Source of the DNA: Chitinispirillaceae bacterium
GTDB lineage: Bacteria > Fibrobacterota > Chitinivibrionia > Chitinivibrionales > Chitinispirillaceae
Length of the DNA: 7,724 bases
Direction: 5' to 3'
Assembly: GCA_016926315.1 (NCBI GenBank)
Contig: JAFGOU010000496.1
Span: forward strand, 1 to 7,724
The position numbers were made by a program, and so were the translations under genes. The notes beneath the pieces are model-generated. The model ran no database searches, was not told where the DNA came from, and saw only the letters and a list, made by a program, of their open reading frames with translations. Of the stretch, positions 1 to 5,596 are shown one piece after another. Position 1 is the stretch's first letter; every line of letters starts with the position of its first letter.

Positions 1-1052
1 CGGTCGCTGACCTGATCCATCACGCCTGGCAACAGGGCGCGCGGTTCGACGGATGGAATGATCATTTCAATTTTCCGGTGTGGAAAGAGGCTGCGCAGCG
101 CCTTTCCCTGGATTTTGCGGCCTATCGTGACGCCATTCCTCATGACCAGGAACTGCCGTGGTCTGCCGTGTCCACCGGCGTTGATCAGGGCTTTCTTGTT
201 GCGGAGCGGGACCGTGCGCTCGCTCGGGAGATAACGCCGGACTGCCGCGACGGCGCATGCACGGCGTGCGGCGCGTGCGGCCCGGTGGCGAAAAAGAGCC
301 TTTGCGCGCAGGAAGACCGGCTGCCGGTCACTGAACATGTTTCGTTGTCAAACCCTGCGCGGGCATCGTTGCCTGAACAGATCATGCGGTACCGGTTTTT
401 GTACAGCAAGGGCCGGGAGGTGCGGTTTCTCGGACATCTGGACATGGTGGAAGCGATCGTGCGGGCCCTGATCGCCGCAGGCTGTACGCTAGCCTATTCG
501 CAGGGATTCCAGCCGCACCCGCGCGTCTCGTTCGGACCGCCGCTGCCATGCGGCGTCATGTCGCGCGCCGAAGCGTTCGATGTCTTCGCGCCGGACACGC
601 TCGCCGTTTCGGTCGAATCCATCAACCGTATGCTGCCGGAGGGATTGCGCGTCGTTTCATACGCTCCAGTTGCGATGGACAGCCCCTCCATTACCGCGTC
701 GATCAAGGCCGGGGAGTATACCGTTACGCCGCTGGACCCTGTTGACCCGGCGACCATACGCGAACGTATCGCGGAAATCCTTGAGGCCGGGGATCTGCCG
801 GTCACGATCGAAAAAAACGGGAAGAGAAAGGTGAAAAACATCCGTCCGCTCATATTGACGCTTTCCTGCGAAGAGCAGCAAAGCAGTGGTACGCTGCTCG
901 CCACGCTCTCGCTCGATCCCCGGGCAACCTGCAAGCCGTTGGAGCTGATTGCCGTCCTGTTTCCGGGCAGCCTGCTCAGCGATTTTTCCGTGTGCAGGAC
1001 TGCCTGCCTCGTTGAGAGGCAGGGAACCCTGGTATCACTGGCCCAGACCTAG
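1..1052 (+). CDS. B12-binding radical SAM protein fused to DUF2344, 3' part
   Basis: The 5' end lies outside the window; codons read in frame from base 3 to the TAG at 1050-1052, about 349 residues. The GTG at 78 is internal, because the frame is open and protein-like upstream of it (for example FDGWNDHFNFPVW). The visible part resembles the end of the TIGR03960 B12-binding radical SAM family followed by a TIGR03936/DUF2344 domain. A cysteine cluster spaced C-x4-C-x2-C-x2-C lies at bases 243-278 and could bind a metal or Fe-S cluster. After a linker, the DUF2344 domain runs from about base 384 (MRYRFLYSKG, then RFLGHLD and the motif YSQGFQPHPRVSFGPPLP) towards the end. The radical SAM CxxxCxxC core would be upstream and is not visible. 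The reaction is unknown to me; in other bacteria DUF2344 genes often lie near RNase G and ribosomal protein genes L21/L27. The gene is followed after 9 bases by an RNA methyltransferase, consistent with a role around RNA or ribosomes, which is inference. Confidence 0.85.
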   Translation, partial: VADLIHHAWQQGARFDGWNDHFNFPVWKEAAQRLSLDFAAYRDAIPHDQELPWSAVSTGVDQGFLVAERDRALAREITPDCRDGACTACGACGPVAKKSLCAQEDRLPVTEHVSLSNPARASLPEQIMRYRFLYSKGREVRFLGHLDMVEAIVRALIAAGCTLAYSQGFQPHPRVSFGPPLPCGVMSRAEAFDVFAPDTLAVSVESINRMLPEGLRVVSYAPVAMDSPSITASIKAGEYTVTPLDPVDPATIRERIAEILEAGDLPVTIEKNGKRKVKNIRPLILTLSCEEQQSSGTLLATLSLDPRATCKPLELIAVLFPGSLLSDFSVCRTACLVERQGTLVSLAQT

Positions 1053-1064
1053 GACGACCCAGTG
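1051..1064 (+). promoter_or_regulatory. Shine-Dalgarno on the upstream stop codon, deciding the GTG start of the methyltransferase
   Basis: AGGA at 1051-1054 overlaps the TAG stop of the radical SAM gene (1050-1052) and lies 7 bases before the GTG at 1062-1064. This supports GTG as the start, since the conserved first beta-strand (HTVFILVKPSVPQN) begins right after it and the next ATG would remove the NxGxxAR motif. The arrangement suggests translational coupling. Confidence 0.6.
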
Positions 1065-1775
1065 CACACCGTTTTTATCCTGGTCAAACCCTCGGTGCCG
1101 CAGAACATCGGCGCGGCGGCGCGCGCGATCAACACCATGGGGTTTTCCGGGCTGCGACTGGTGGCGCCGCAGTGCGATCACCTGGAGGAAAACTCCTGGT
1201 ACATGGCGCACGGGTCAACGCATATCCTGAAAAACGCGCGCGTCTACAAACGCCTTGATCGAGCGCTTGCGGACTGCGATTTCCGGATCGGCACCACGGC
1301 GCGGAAACGGTCGGGAAGAAAAGAGTATGTATCCTCAAGAGATCTTGGTACGGTCATTGCCGGAAAGGCCGCGCTGATAAAAAAAATCGCCCTGGTGTTC
1401 GGCCCAGAAAGGCACGGACTGAGCAACAGCGACCTTGCGTTCTGCCACTGCGTGTCAACCATTCCTCTCAGCAAAAAGCAGCCGTCGCTTAACCTCGCTC
1501 AGGCGGTCATGGTCTATGCCTACGAGCTGCAGAACCTGCCGGAAAAGCAGCCGGCGGCGGGCCGCGACCCCCTGCAATATAACGTGCTTTCGGGCAAAGT
1601 TGCGTCGCTGCTCGACCGGTTCGACCTGCCGCGCGCCTCGCCGATCCATAAACGGATCATCGAGCGGCTTGCGCTGCTGGAAACAGCAGATGTGCGGCTG
1701 GTACATTCGGTGTGTAATAAGGTGGAGGAAAAGAGTACGGGAGTGAAAAAACAGTTCACGGCAAAAACCCGGTAA
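1062..1775 (+). CDS. TrmJ/TrmH-family (SPOUT) RNA 2'-O-methyltransferase
   Basis: The product is 237 residues, close to E. coli TrmJ (about 246). It should transfer a methyl group from S-adenosylmethionine to a ribose 2'-OH in RNA; E. coli TrmJ acts on tRNA position 32. All three SPOUT trefoil-knot motifs are visible. Motif 1, with the catalytic-type Arg, is PSVPQNIGAAARA near residues 10-22. Motif 2 is ALVFGPERHGLSN near 110-122, the SAM-binding loop. Motif 3 is IPLSKKQPSLNLAQAV near 134-149, the knot and dimer helix. The last 70 or so residues form a basic, helical C-terminal extension as in TrmJ. GTG is used as the start. The gene follows the radical SAM gene by 9 bases and is probably co-transcribed. 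Its last 20 bases overlap the 3' end of the convergent kinase gene. The family is clear; the target nucleotide is not, because TrmJ, LasT-like and other members share these motifs, so I give no symbol. Confidence 0.88.
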   Translation: MHTVFILVKPSVPQNIGAAARAINTMGFSGLRLVAPQCDHLEENSWYMAHGSTHILKNARVYKRLDRALADCDFRIGTTARKRSGRKEYVSSRDLGTVIAGKAALIKKIALVFGPERHGLSNSDLAFCHCVSTIPLSKKQPSLNLAQAVMVYAYELQNLPEKQPAAGRDPLQYNVLSGKVASLLDRFDLPRASPIHKRIIERLALLETADVRLVHSVCNKVEEKSTGVKKQFTAKTR

Positions 1776-2874
1776 ACTCCTGCACCATGGCGCCGATCAG
1801 GAAGACAATGAGCGCGTAGATGCCTATTGCGATGGCAATGTGGATCTTGCGCACCCTGGTGGGCGCTTCGATTGCTTTAATCACCTGGTCCATGGTCTGG
1901 AACCGCTTGGCGCGGTCCACGGCGAGCATTTTTTTGACGATCTTGGCCGTGGTGCGGGAGACCGTGCGGTTGAACGTGCGCGGAGGGATGATGGCGCCGC
2001 GCAGGTGCCGGGCAAGCAGCTCCTGGGGCGTGGCGCCCTTGTACACGGTCCTGCCCGTGAGCAGGTGGTACAGGGTGGCGCCGAGCGAATAGATGTCGGC
2101 TCTGCAGTCAATATCGCGCGTGCCGTCCGCCTGTTCCGGCGACGTGTAGTGGAGCGATCCCACGCTGATCCCTTCGGTCGTGAGCGTCAGGTGATGCTCG
2201 TCATGGTGCATGGCAATCCCGAAGTCGGTGAGCCTGGGCACGCGGTTGCGGTCGAACAGGATGTTCTCGGGCTTGACGTCGCGGTGTATGACGTTGTTGG
2301 CGTGCGCATGGCCGAGCGCCTTTGCAATGTCGCGCACGATCGACAGCGCCTCTTGTTCGGGAAGCATCTTTTTCTGTTCAACATACTCCAGAAGGGACGG
2401 CCCGGGCAGGTATTCCATGGCGTAGTAATAGTTGCGCTCCACGCGTCCGGCGTCGTAGATCATCACGATATTGGGATGGTCGAGCTTGATGAGCGCGTGC
2501 ACCTCCTGAAAAAACCGCATCGCCTTTGTCTTGTTCGCGGTATGTTCCTGGTTGATGATTTTGATGGCAACGGGCCTGCCCATGAACTCGTGCAGCGCCT
2601 CATACACTCTGCCCATGCCGCCTTCACCGATCAGGCGTCCGAGCCGGTACGGGCCGAAATGCCCGCCGCTCGACTGGACGAGCTGGCTGATGGCCCTGAG
2701 CTCCTCCATCTGCTCCTGCGCAATGAATCCCTGTTTGATAAGGATCTCTTCGATCGTGGTGTCAAAGCCGATGGCTTTTCCCTTGTGCAGTATACACCGG
2801 CACACGTCACACTGCGCCTCGGTGATCAGCTGTTTATCAAGCGCGAGTTTGATGACCGGGGTGATGTCGCTCAT
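1756..2874 (-). CDS. Tail-anchored Hanks-type serine/threonine protein kinase
   Basis: The 372-residue protein has three parts. Residues 1-70 form a helical domain with two copies of a motif like 'K-x-LIT-x-x-Q' and 'KQGFIAQEQMEEL', similar to the two-helix repeats before kinase domains in other bacteria; it carries C22, C25 and C27. The kinase domain spans about 75-335, with glycine loop GEGGMGRVY (83-91), ATP-anchoring K105, helix-C E124, catalytic loop HRDVKPEN (197-204, D199), DFG 217-219, SPEQ 245-248 and DIYSLG 260-265. All catalytic residues are present, so it should be active on Ser/Thr. A single hydrophobic helix at about 344-363, preceded by R340, R342 and K343, leaves only eight residues after it, so the kinase faces the cytoplasm and is held by a C-terminal anchor with no outer sensor domain. 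The start has only a weak Shine-Dalgarno (CAGGG, 10 bases upstream). Substrates are unknown. It is divergent from a beta-barrel gene and overlaps the methyltransferase gene tail to tail. Confidence 0.92.
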   Translation of the reverse strand: MSDITPVIKLALDKQLITEAQCDVCRCILHKGKAIGFDTTIEEILIKQGFIAQEQMEELRAISQLVQSSGGHFGPYRLGRLIGEGGMGRVYEALHEFMGRPVAIKIINQEHTANKTKAMRFFQEVHALIKLDHPNIVMIYDAGRVERNYYYAMEYLPGPSLLEYVEQKKMLPEQEALSIVRDIAKALGHAHANNVIHRDVKPENILFDRNRVPRLTDFGIAMHHDEHHLTLTTEGISVGSLHYTSPEQADGTRDIDCRADIYSLGATLYHLLTGRTVYKGATPQELLARHLRGAIIPPRTFNRTVSRTTAKIVKKMLAVDRAKRFQTMDQVIKAIEAPTRVRKIHIAIAIGIYALIVFLIGAMVQEFTGFLP

Positions 2875-2933
2875 AGACCGGCGGCCCTGAATGCGGGAGA
2901 GCGTGACAATGAATGATAAATGTTTACGAAAGG

Positions 2934-2963
2934 ATTATACCATACGCCGAAGGGGGAAGGCAA
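2934..2963 (-). promoter_or_regulatory. Candidate sigma70-type promoter for the kinase gene
   Basis: On the minus strand a perfect -10 box TATAAT (2934-2939) is preceded, after 18 bases, by TTGCCT (2958-2963), which matches the -35 consensus at four of six positions. Transcription would start roughly 50 bases before the kinase ATG. Found by eye. Confidence 0.5.
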
Positions 2964-3014
2964 ATGTGAATAGTCAGGATTTGCTGTCGTATAAAAAGAC
3001 CTGTCCTGCTGCAT

Positions 3015-3044
3015 TTGCACTCCCCAATCTGAAAAGCATATATT
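3015..3044 (+). promoter_or_regulatory. Possible promoter for the beta-barrel gene
   Basis: TTGCAC (3015-3020) and TATATT (3039-3044) are 18 bases apart, in a locally AT-rich stretch about 55-80 bases before the ATG at 3098. The -10 box is good; the -35 box matches only TTG. A Shine-Dalgarno (AAGGGGA, 3083-3089) lies 8 bases before the ATG. The rest of the 2875-3097 intergenic region shows no gene. Confidence 0.3.
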
Positions 3045-3097
3045 ATTTATTGAATTCGTGAGATGACCGAAATGGATAAAGAAAGGGGACGGTTGTT

Positions 3098-3730
3098 ATG
3101 AAATCATGGAACGTCAAAACACTGTTTGCAACGGCAGTGCTGCTGGTTTGTTTTCAGGCATACGCGGAATTTTCAGCGGGGGTGAATCTGTCCGCGTCAA
3201 TGGACCGTCAGGTGCGAAAGCAAGAGGTTGGGCAGGGAACGCAATATCAGAGGACCACAACGTCCATTTTCAATGTCTACCCCTCCATAATCATACCCTT
3301 TTCCTACCGGATGGAAATCGTACCGACCGTGGGGATAACTATTGTAAAGGAGAAAAGGGTGGACGAGGATCCGGACGGCAGTGAAAACGAACAGTACAAC
3401 AGGAGCGACATGGGTATCGGCGGCGGGTGCGGCCTGTTTTTCCGCCTTATCGACGGCGATGTGTTGCGGCTCTCGCTCGGTCCCGACCTGTTCCTGCTGT
3501 TCAACGATCCTGACGGCGACGATAACGGCTGGTTTGATGCGAGCATCGGCCTGCCCGTGAATGTCGATTTCCTTCTCAGCGACAGGGTGTTTTTGAGGCT
3601 GAGTTCCAGGCTGGTGACCATCGGGTACGCAAAGCAGGACCAGGGACAAAACACGACCGTGAGTAACGTTACGTTTTTTGATATAGAATCAATGCTGCAG
3701 GCGAGACTGGGATTTTATTTTAATTTTTAA
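3098..3730 (+). CDS. Small outer-membrane beta-barrel protein, function unknown
   Basis: The 210-residue protein starts with a Sec signal peptide: K2 and K7, a hydrophobic stretch near 8-19, and a likely cleavage after AYA (residue 23). The mature part alternates polar and hydrophobic residues in short strands such as SIIIPFSYRMEIVPTVGI, VLRLSLGPDLFLLF and RVFLRLSSRLVTIGY. They are joined by acidic loops, including DEDPDGSENE (89-98) and NDPDGDDNG (136-144). It ends in LGFYFNF with a terminal Phe, the usual signal for the BAM barrel-assembly machinery. A barrel of roughly eight strands fits the size. I do not recognise a family, so porin, adhesin and structural roles all remain open. The acidic loops might bind divalent cations, which is a guess. 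It has a good Shine-Dalgarno, stands alone, and is divergent from the kinase gene, which may hint at shared regulation but proves nothing. Confidence 0.75.
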   Translation: MKSWNVKTLFATAVLLVCFQAYAEFSAGVNLSASMDRQVRKQEVGQGTQYQRTTTSIFNVYPSIIIPFSYRMEIVPTVGITIVKEKRVDEDPDGSENEQYNRSDMGIGGGCGLFFRLIDGDVLRLSLGPDLFLLFNDPDGDDNGWFDASIGLPVNVDFLLSDRVFLRLSSRLVTIGYAKQDQGQNTTVSNVTFFDIESMLQARLGFYFNF

Positions 3731-3756
3731 AAATAGTAAAGTGTAAAGATATTTTG

Positions 3757-3827
3757 GCGGGGGCGGCCGCCCCCTCGCTTCGAAACGCTCGCCTGTAAAC
3801 AGACGAGCGTTTCTACGCTACCCCCGC
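3757..3827. repeat. Nested inverted-repeat element (16-base palindrome plus 10-base-pair hairpin)
   Basis: A perfect palindrome, GGGGGCGGCCGCCCCC, lies at 3759-3774. It is followed by a hairpin with a perfect 10-base-pair stem, GAAACGCTCG (3782-3791) with CGAGCGTTTC (3804-3813), whose inner bases can add CTG/CAG around a TAAA loop. The outer GCGGGGG (3757-3763) is also complementary to CCCCCGC (3821-3827), so the whole element could fold as one long stem enclosing the hairpin, in competition with the palindrome. It starts 26 bases after the beta-barrel stop codon. It could be a REP-like repeat, a transcription terminator, or both; no T-run follows the hairpin on the plus strand. Confidence 0.6.
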
Positions 3828-3943
3828 AGTGCGGACTACCGAAAATGCTTACCATGCAGCTGCGATCCCCTCAGGAAACGTGAATAGCGAAGCGAGGCTT
3901 TCACATTATGGTGTGAAGAGATGGTTGATAGTCTGGTAAATAC

Positions 3944-3972
3944 GCCCCCTAAATCCCCCGGTGGAGGACTTA
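3944..3972. repeat. C-rich intergenic repeat motif (CCCCCTAAATCCCCC type)
   Basis: The stretch contains GCCCCCTAAATCCCCCGG and then GGAGGACTT. From memory, close variants of this C-rich motif followed by a G-rich ACTT segment recur in intergenic DNA of many environmental bacteria. Here the G-rich half is degenerate, so it may be a decayed copy. Only one copy is in the window. Confidence 0.35.
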
Positions 3973-4031
3973 ACAGGTGGTTTTCGCGCCAGGCCGGACA
4001 GAGTGTGCGCAAGAGCGCCTGCATGCCGTTC

Positions 4032-4055
4032 TTTGGATAAAATCTTTTATCCAAA
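4032..4055. repeat. AT-rich perfect inverted repeat, 11-base arms
   Basis: TTTGGATAAAA (4032-4042) is followed by TC and then its exact reverse complement TTTTATCCAAA (4045-4055). As RNA it would fold as a 9-base-pair stem with a 6-base loop. It is AT-rich in otherwise GC-rich DNA. It could be a protein-binding operator-like site, part of a bidirectional terminator, or an end of a small mobile repeat. Confidence 0.6.
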
Positions 4056-4069
4056 TAAGGTCTTTAGGC

Positions 4070-4137
4070 GCCGAGACTTCGGCAGGCAGGCAGTACAGCC
4101 GAGCCCCCGCCGAAGGCGGAACAGAGCCGTGCTGTAC
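4070..4137. repeat. Cluster of small hairpins
   Basis: GCCGA-gact-TCGGC forms a hairpin at 4070-4083. It overlaps three tandem GGCA units at 4081-4092. Next, GTACAGC (4093-4099) and GCTGTAC (4131-4137) form a 7-base-pair outer stem that encloses CCGCC-gaa-GGCGG (4107-4119). This stem-within-a-stem lies just downstream of the last pectate lyase stop codon (TAA, complement of 4163-4165) and would be part of the 3' end of the operon transcript. A role as transcript terminus, RNA-stabilising 3' structure or REP-like repeat is possible. Confidence 0.5.
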
Positions 4138-4162
4138 CGACGGGAGGGAGCGGGCGCCCAGA

Positions 4163-5344
4163 TTATTTTTGTTTTAATCTGCTATGAATTTTTACCACCG
4201 GCTTTTCATTTACTATTATCACCGGCATGCTGGCGTATGGCGCATGGGCCGGGACCAGATACCCGAGAAGAGAAAAAACCTTGGGCGCGCATACGGGTTG
4301 GAATGAATTACGTCTGGAATGCTGCATGGTAAAACCACCCTGAATTCTTATTCCTGCCGGCCTTCCGAACGGCCCGGCCCCTGCCATGACTATGTTCTTG
4401 ACATCGGCGCCGCGGTCGAGACGGTAGGGGTAGGGGACCACAAAGGCGCTGCCCTGTCCCTCGTCCCGGCTGCCCGTGGCGTTCACGTACTGGTTGTCGT
4501 CATTGATGCGTATCTGGGCCGACGGCTCGTCGTTGAAAAAAATGTGCGGGTCCTTGACGTTGTCAAAATAGTTGCTTTCCACCACCACCTTGGCGTCAAC
4601 GCCCGGGCCGATGCAGTAGTTGTTCCCGATCGAGTGGTAGTAGTTGTTGAACACGTGGATCTGGCCGAACCGCGCGCGCGGCATCCGCTCCGTGATGTTG
4701 TCGGCCCACCAGTTGTGGTGGATCGTGATGCGCTCCTTGCCAGCGTCCTCGCCCCCGGCGTCGTCGCTGTGGCTGATGAGCATGGCAAACCGGTGGTCGA
4801 TCGAAGGGTCCGGATAATGGAACTTGTTCCATGAAATGGTGATGTTGTCGCACGCGTGGGTCATGTCGATGAGTCCGTCGAGCCGCGGACGCTTGTCCGA
4901 TATGTCGCAATGGTCGACCCAGATGTGATGCGTGTTCTCCTCCATGGCGAAAATATCCATCTGGCCGCCGTTGACCGCCGAGATAATCAGGTTTCTGAAA
5001 ATGATGTTGCTGGCCTGTTCAAGATAAAAGGTGGTTTCAAGCTCAGCGCCGCGCTCCGCGCCTTCCAGGGTAAGGTCGGTCCTTTCAGACATGCTGATGC
5101 GCTGCACCGCGATTTTGCCCCTGACTTTAATGGTCCGTTTTCCCTCTCGGGAAATCGCCGACGTAAGCTCGCTTGCCGTGGTAACGGTCACGGTTTCCCC
5201 GCCAGCGCCGCCCGTGACCGTGCCGTCAACGGTTGCCCAGCCGATGCATTGGTCCTGGGAAAAAGCAGGCAGTCCGACCGCGCAAAGCGCTGTAATTATG
5301 AGGGATGAACAGAGTGTCACGGCAGGTTTTTTTTCGCGGTGCAT
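4163..5344 (-). CDS. Secreted family-1 (PL1) pectate lyase with sorting-like C-terminus
   Basis: The 393-residue enzyme should cleave polygalacturonate by Ca2+-dependent beta-elimination outside the cell. The signal peptide is residues 1-29 (cleavage after AFS). The PL1 beta-helix begins at CIGWATVDGTVTGGAGG and shows HHIWVDHCD (139-147), DGLIDMTHACDNITISWNKF (156-175), ITIHHNWWADNITERMPRAR (206-225) and GQIHVFNNYY (227-236). The RxPxxR motif is intact (R220, P222, R225). At the usual substrate-binding Lys position, before AMLIG in relatives, it has F186 with R185 next to it. The end of the protein, VFSLLGYLV then MPVIIVNEKPVVKI, aligns with the tails of the neighbouring lyases and resembles a type IX sorting domain, though divergent. 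A strong AGGAGG lies 6 bases before the ATG. It is the last gene of the minus-strand lyase operon, 25 bases after a truncated ORF. Family assignment is sure; pectate as substrate is likely but unproven. Confidence 0.9.
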   Translation of the reverse strand: MHREKKPAVTLCSSLIITALCAVGLPAFSQDQCIGWATVDGTVTGGAGGETVTVTTASELTSAISREGKRTIKVRGKIAVQRISMSERTDLTLEGAERGAELETTFYLEQASNIIFRNLIISAVNGGQMDIFAMEENTHHIWVDHCDISDKRPRLDGLIDMTHACDNITISWNKFHYPDPSIDHRFAMLISHSDDAGGEDAGKERITIHHNWWADNITERMPRARFGQIHVFNNYYHSIGNNYCIGPGVDAKVVVESNYFDNVKDPHIFFNDEPSAQIRINDDNQYVNATGSRDEGQGSAFVVPYPYRLDRGADVKNIVMAGAGPFGRPAGIRIQGGFTMQHSRRNSFQPVCAPKVFSLLGYLVPAHAPYASMPVIIVNEKPVVKIHSRLKQK

Positions 5345-5356
5345 AACGATCCTCCT
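5342..5356 (-). promoter_or_regulatory. Strong Shine-Dalgarno deciding the lyase ATG start
   Basis: On the minus strand a full AGGAGG (complement of 5351-5356) lies 6 bases before the ATG at 5344. It follows the stop of the upstream truncated ORF by only a few bases, so ribosomes could load here independently. Confidence 0.7.
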
Positions 5357-5369
5357 GATGTCTATTTTT

Positions 5370-5579
5370 TCACGAATTGCTGCCGCCGCGCACGTAGATG
5401 GTGTCGCCGGGTGACGCCAGATCGACCGCAGCAGGTATGGTGGCCAGCGGCGCGGTTATGGTGCCGGCGGCGTTGTCGCCGCCGTTTGTTGCGATAAAAA
5501 ACTGGTGTGCCTGAAGCGGCAGTGAAATGAGCGCAATTATTGTGAAGAAAAACGCCTGTGGCGTTTTAACGGTTCCCAA
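5370..5579 (-). pseudogene. Truncated secreted beta-helix enzyme: signal peptide and N-terminal segment only
   Basis: Read from a TTG at 5579, this encodes 69 residues. Residues 1-24 look like a signal peptide (TPQAFFFTIIALISLPLQA). The rest, FFIATNGGDNAAGTITAPLA and then TIPAAVDLASPGDTIYVRGG, matches the opening of secreted right-handed beta-helix enzymes (the DUF1565-like start of many polysaccharide lyases). It stops three residues after VRGG, where several hundred residues of helix would normally follow. The TTG is favoured because GGAAGGGG (complement of 5586-5593) lies 6 bases before it and directly follows the TAA of the upstream lyase; a start at the distant ATG (5708) would overlap that gene by over 100 bases. 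I read it as a remnant left by a deletion, with the lyase at 5344 now following. A short secreted peptide that is still functional, or an assembly collapse, are alternatives. Confidence 0.6.
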
Positions 5580-5596
5580 TCCGATCCCCTTCCTTA
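5577..5596 (-). promoter_or_regulatory. Stop codon joined to a Shine-Dalgarno and TTG start
   Basis: On the minus strand the lyase stop TAA (5594-5596) runs straight into GGAAGGGG, then 6 bases, then TTG (5577-5579). This supports translational coupling of the truncated ORF to the upstream lyase and shows that it once had, or still has, its own initiation site. Confidence 0.5.

Larger units (their letters stand above)
3731..4162. other. Convergent intergenic region, no gene, rich in inverted repeats
   Basis: These 432 bases separate the 3' ends of the beta-barrel gene and of the pectate lyase operon. Open frames crossing them have Arg/Pro-rich, low-complexity translations and no good ribosome-binding site, so I see no gene. 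The region contains at least four separate perfect inverted repeats, listed individually, plus a C-rich motif. No classical terminator (GC hairpin followed by a run of T) is clear on either strand, although both flanking transcripts must end here. Confidence 0.7.

Noticed and set aside
1840..2916. Long plus-strand open frame opposite the kinase gene
   Set aside because: It is the antisense shadow of a gene with all kinase motifs; its translation is His/Arg/Val-rich with no recognisable domain and no good ribosome-binding site.
3197..3654. Minus-strand open frames opposite the beta-barrel gene
   Set aside because: The plus-strand frame has a signal peptide, a good Shine-Dalgarno and a barrel-type ending; the minus-strand frames have none of these.
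3757..4137. Possible CRISPR array
   Set aside because: The repeats are inverted and differ from one another; there is no regularly spaced direct repeat with unique spacers.
4150..4178. Plus-strand rho-independent terminator (GGGCGCCC then T-rich TTATTTTTGTTTT)
   Set aside because: GGGCGCCC is a palindrome with no loop, and the T-run is simply the complement of the Lys-rich end of the lyase gene, so the resemblance is probably accidental.
3961..4332. 123-codon plus-strand open frame across the convergent gap
   Set aside because: It runs through the inverted repeats and into the antisense of the lyase; the translation is Arg/Pro-rich and has no convincing start site.
4319..5308. Two plus-strand open frames opposite the last pectate lyase
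   Set aside because: Both lie antisense to conserved PL1 blocks and arise from the third-position GC bias of the real gene.
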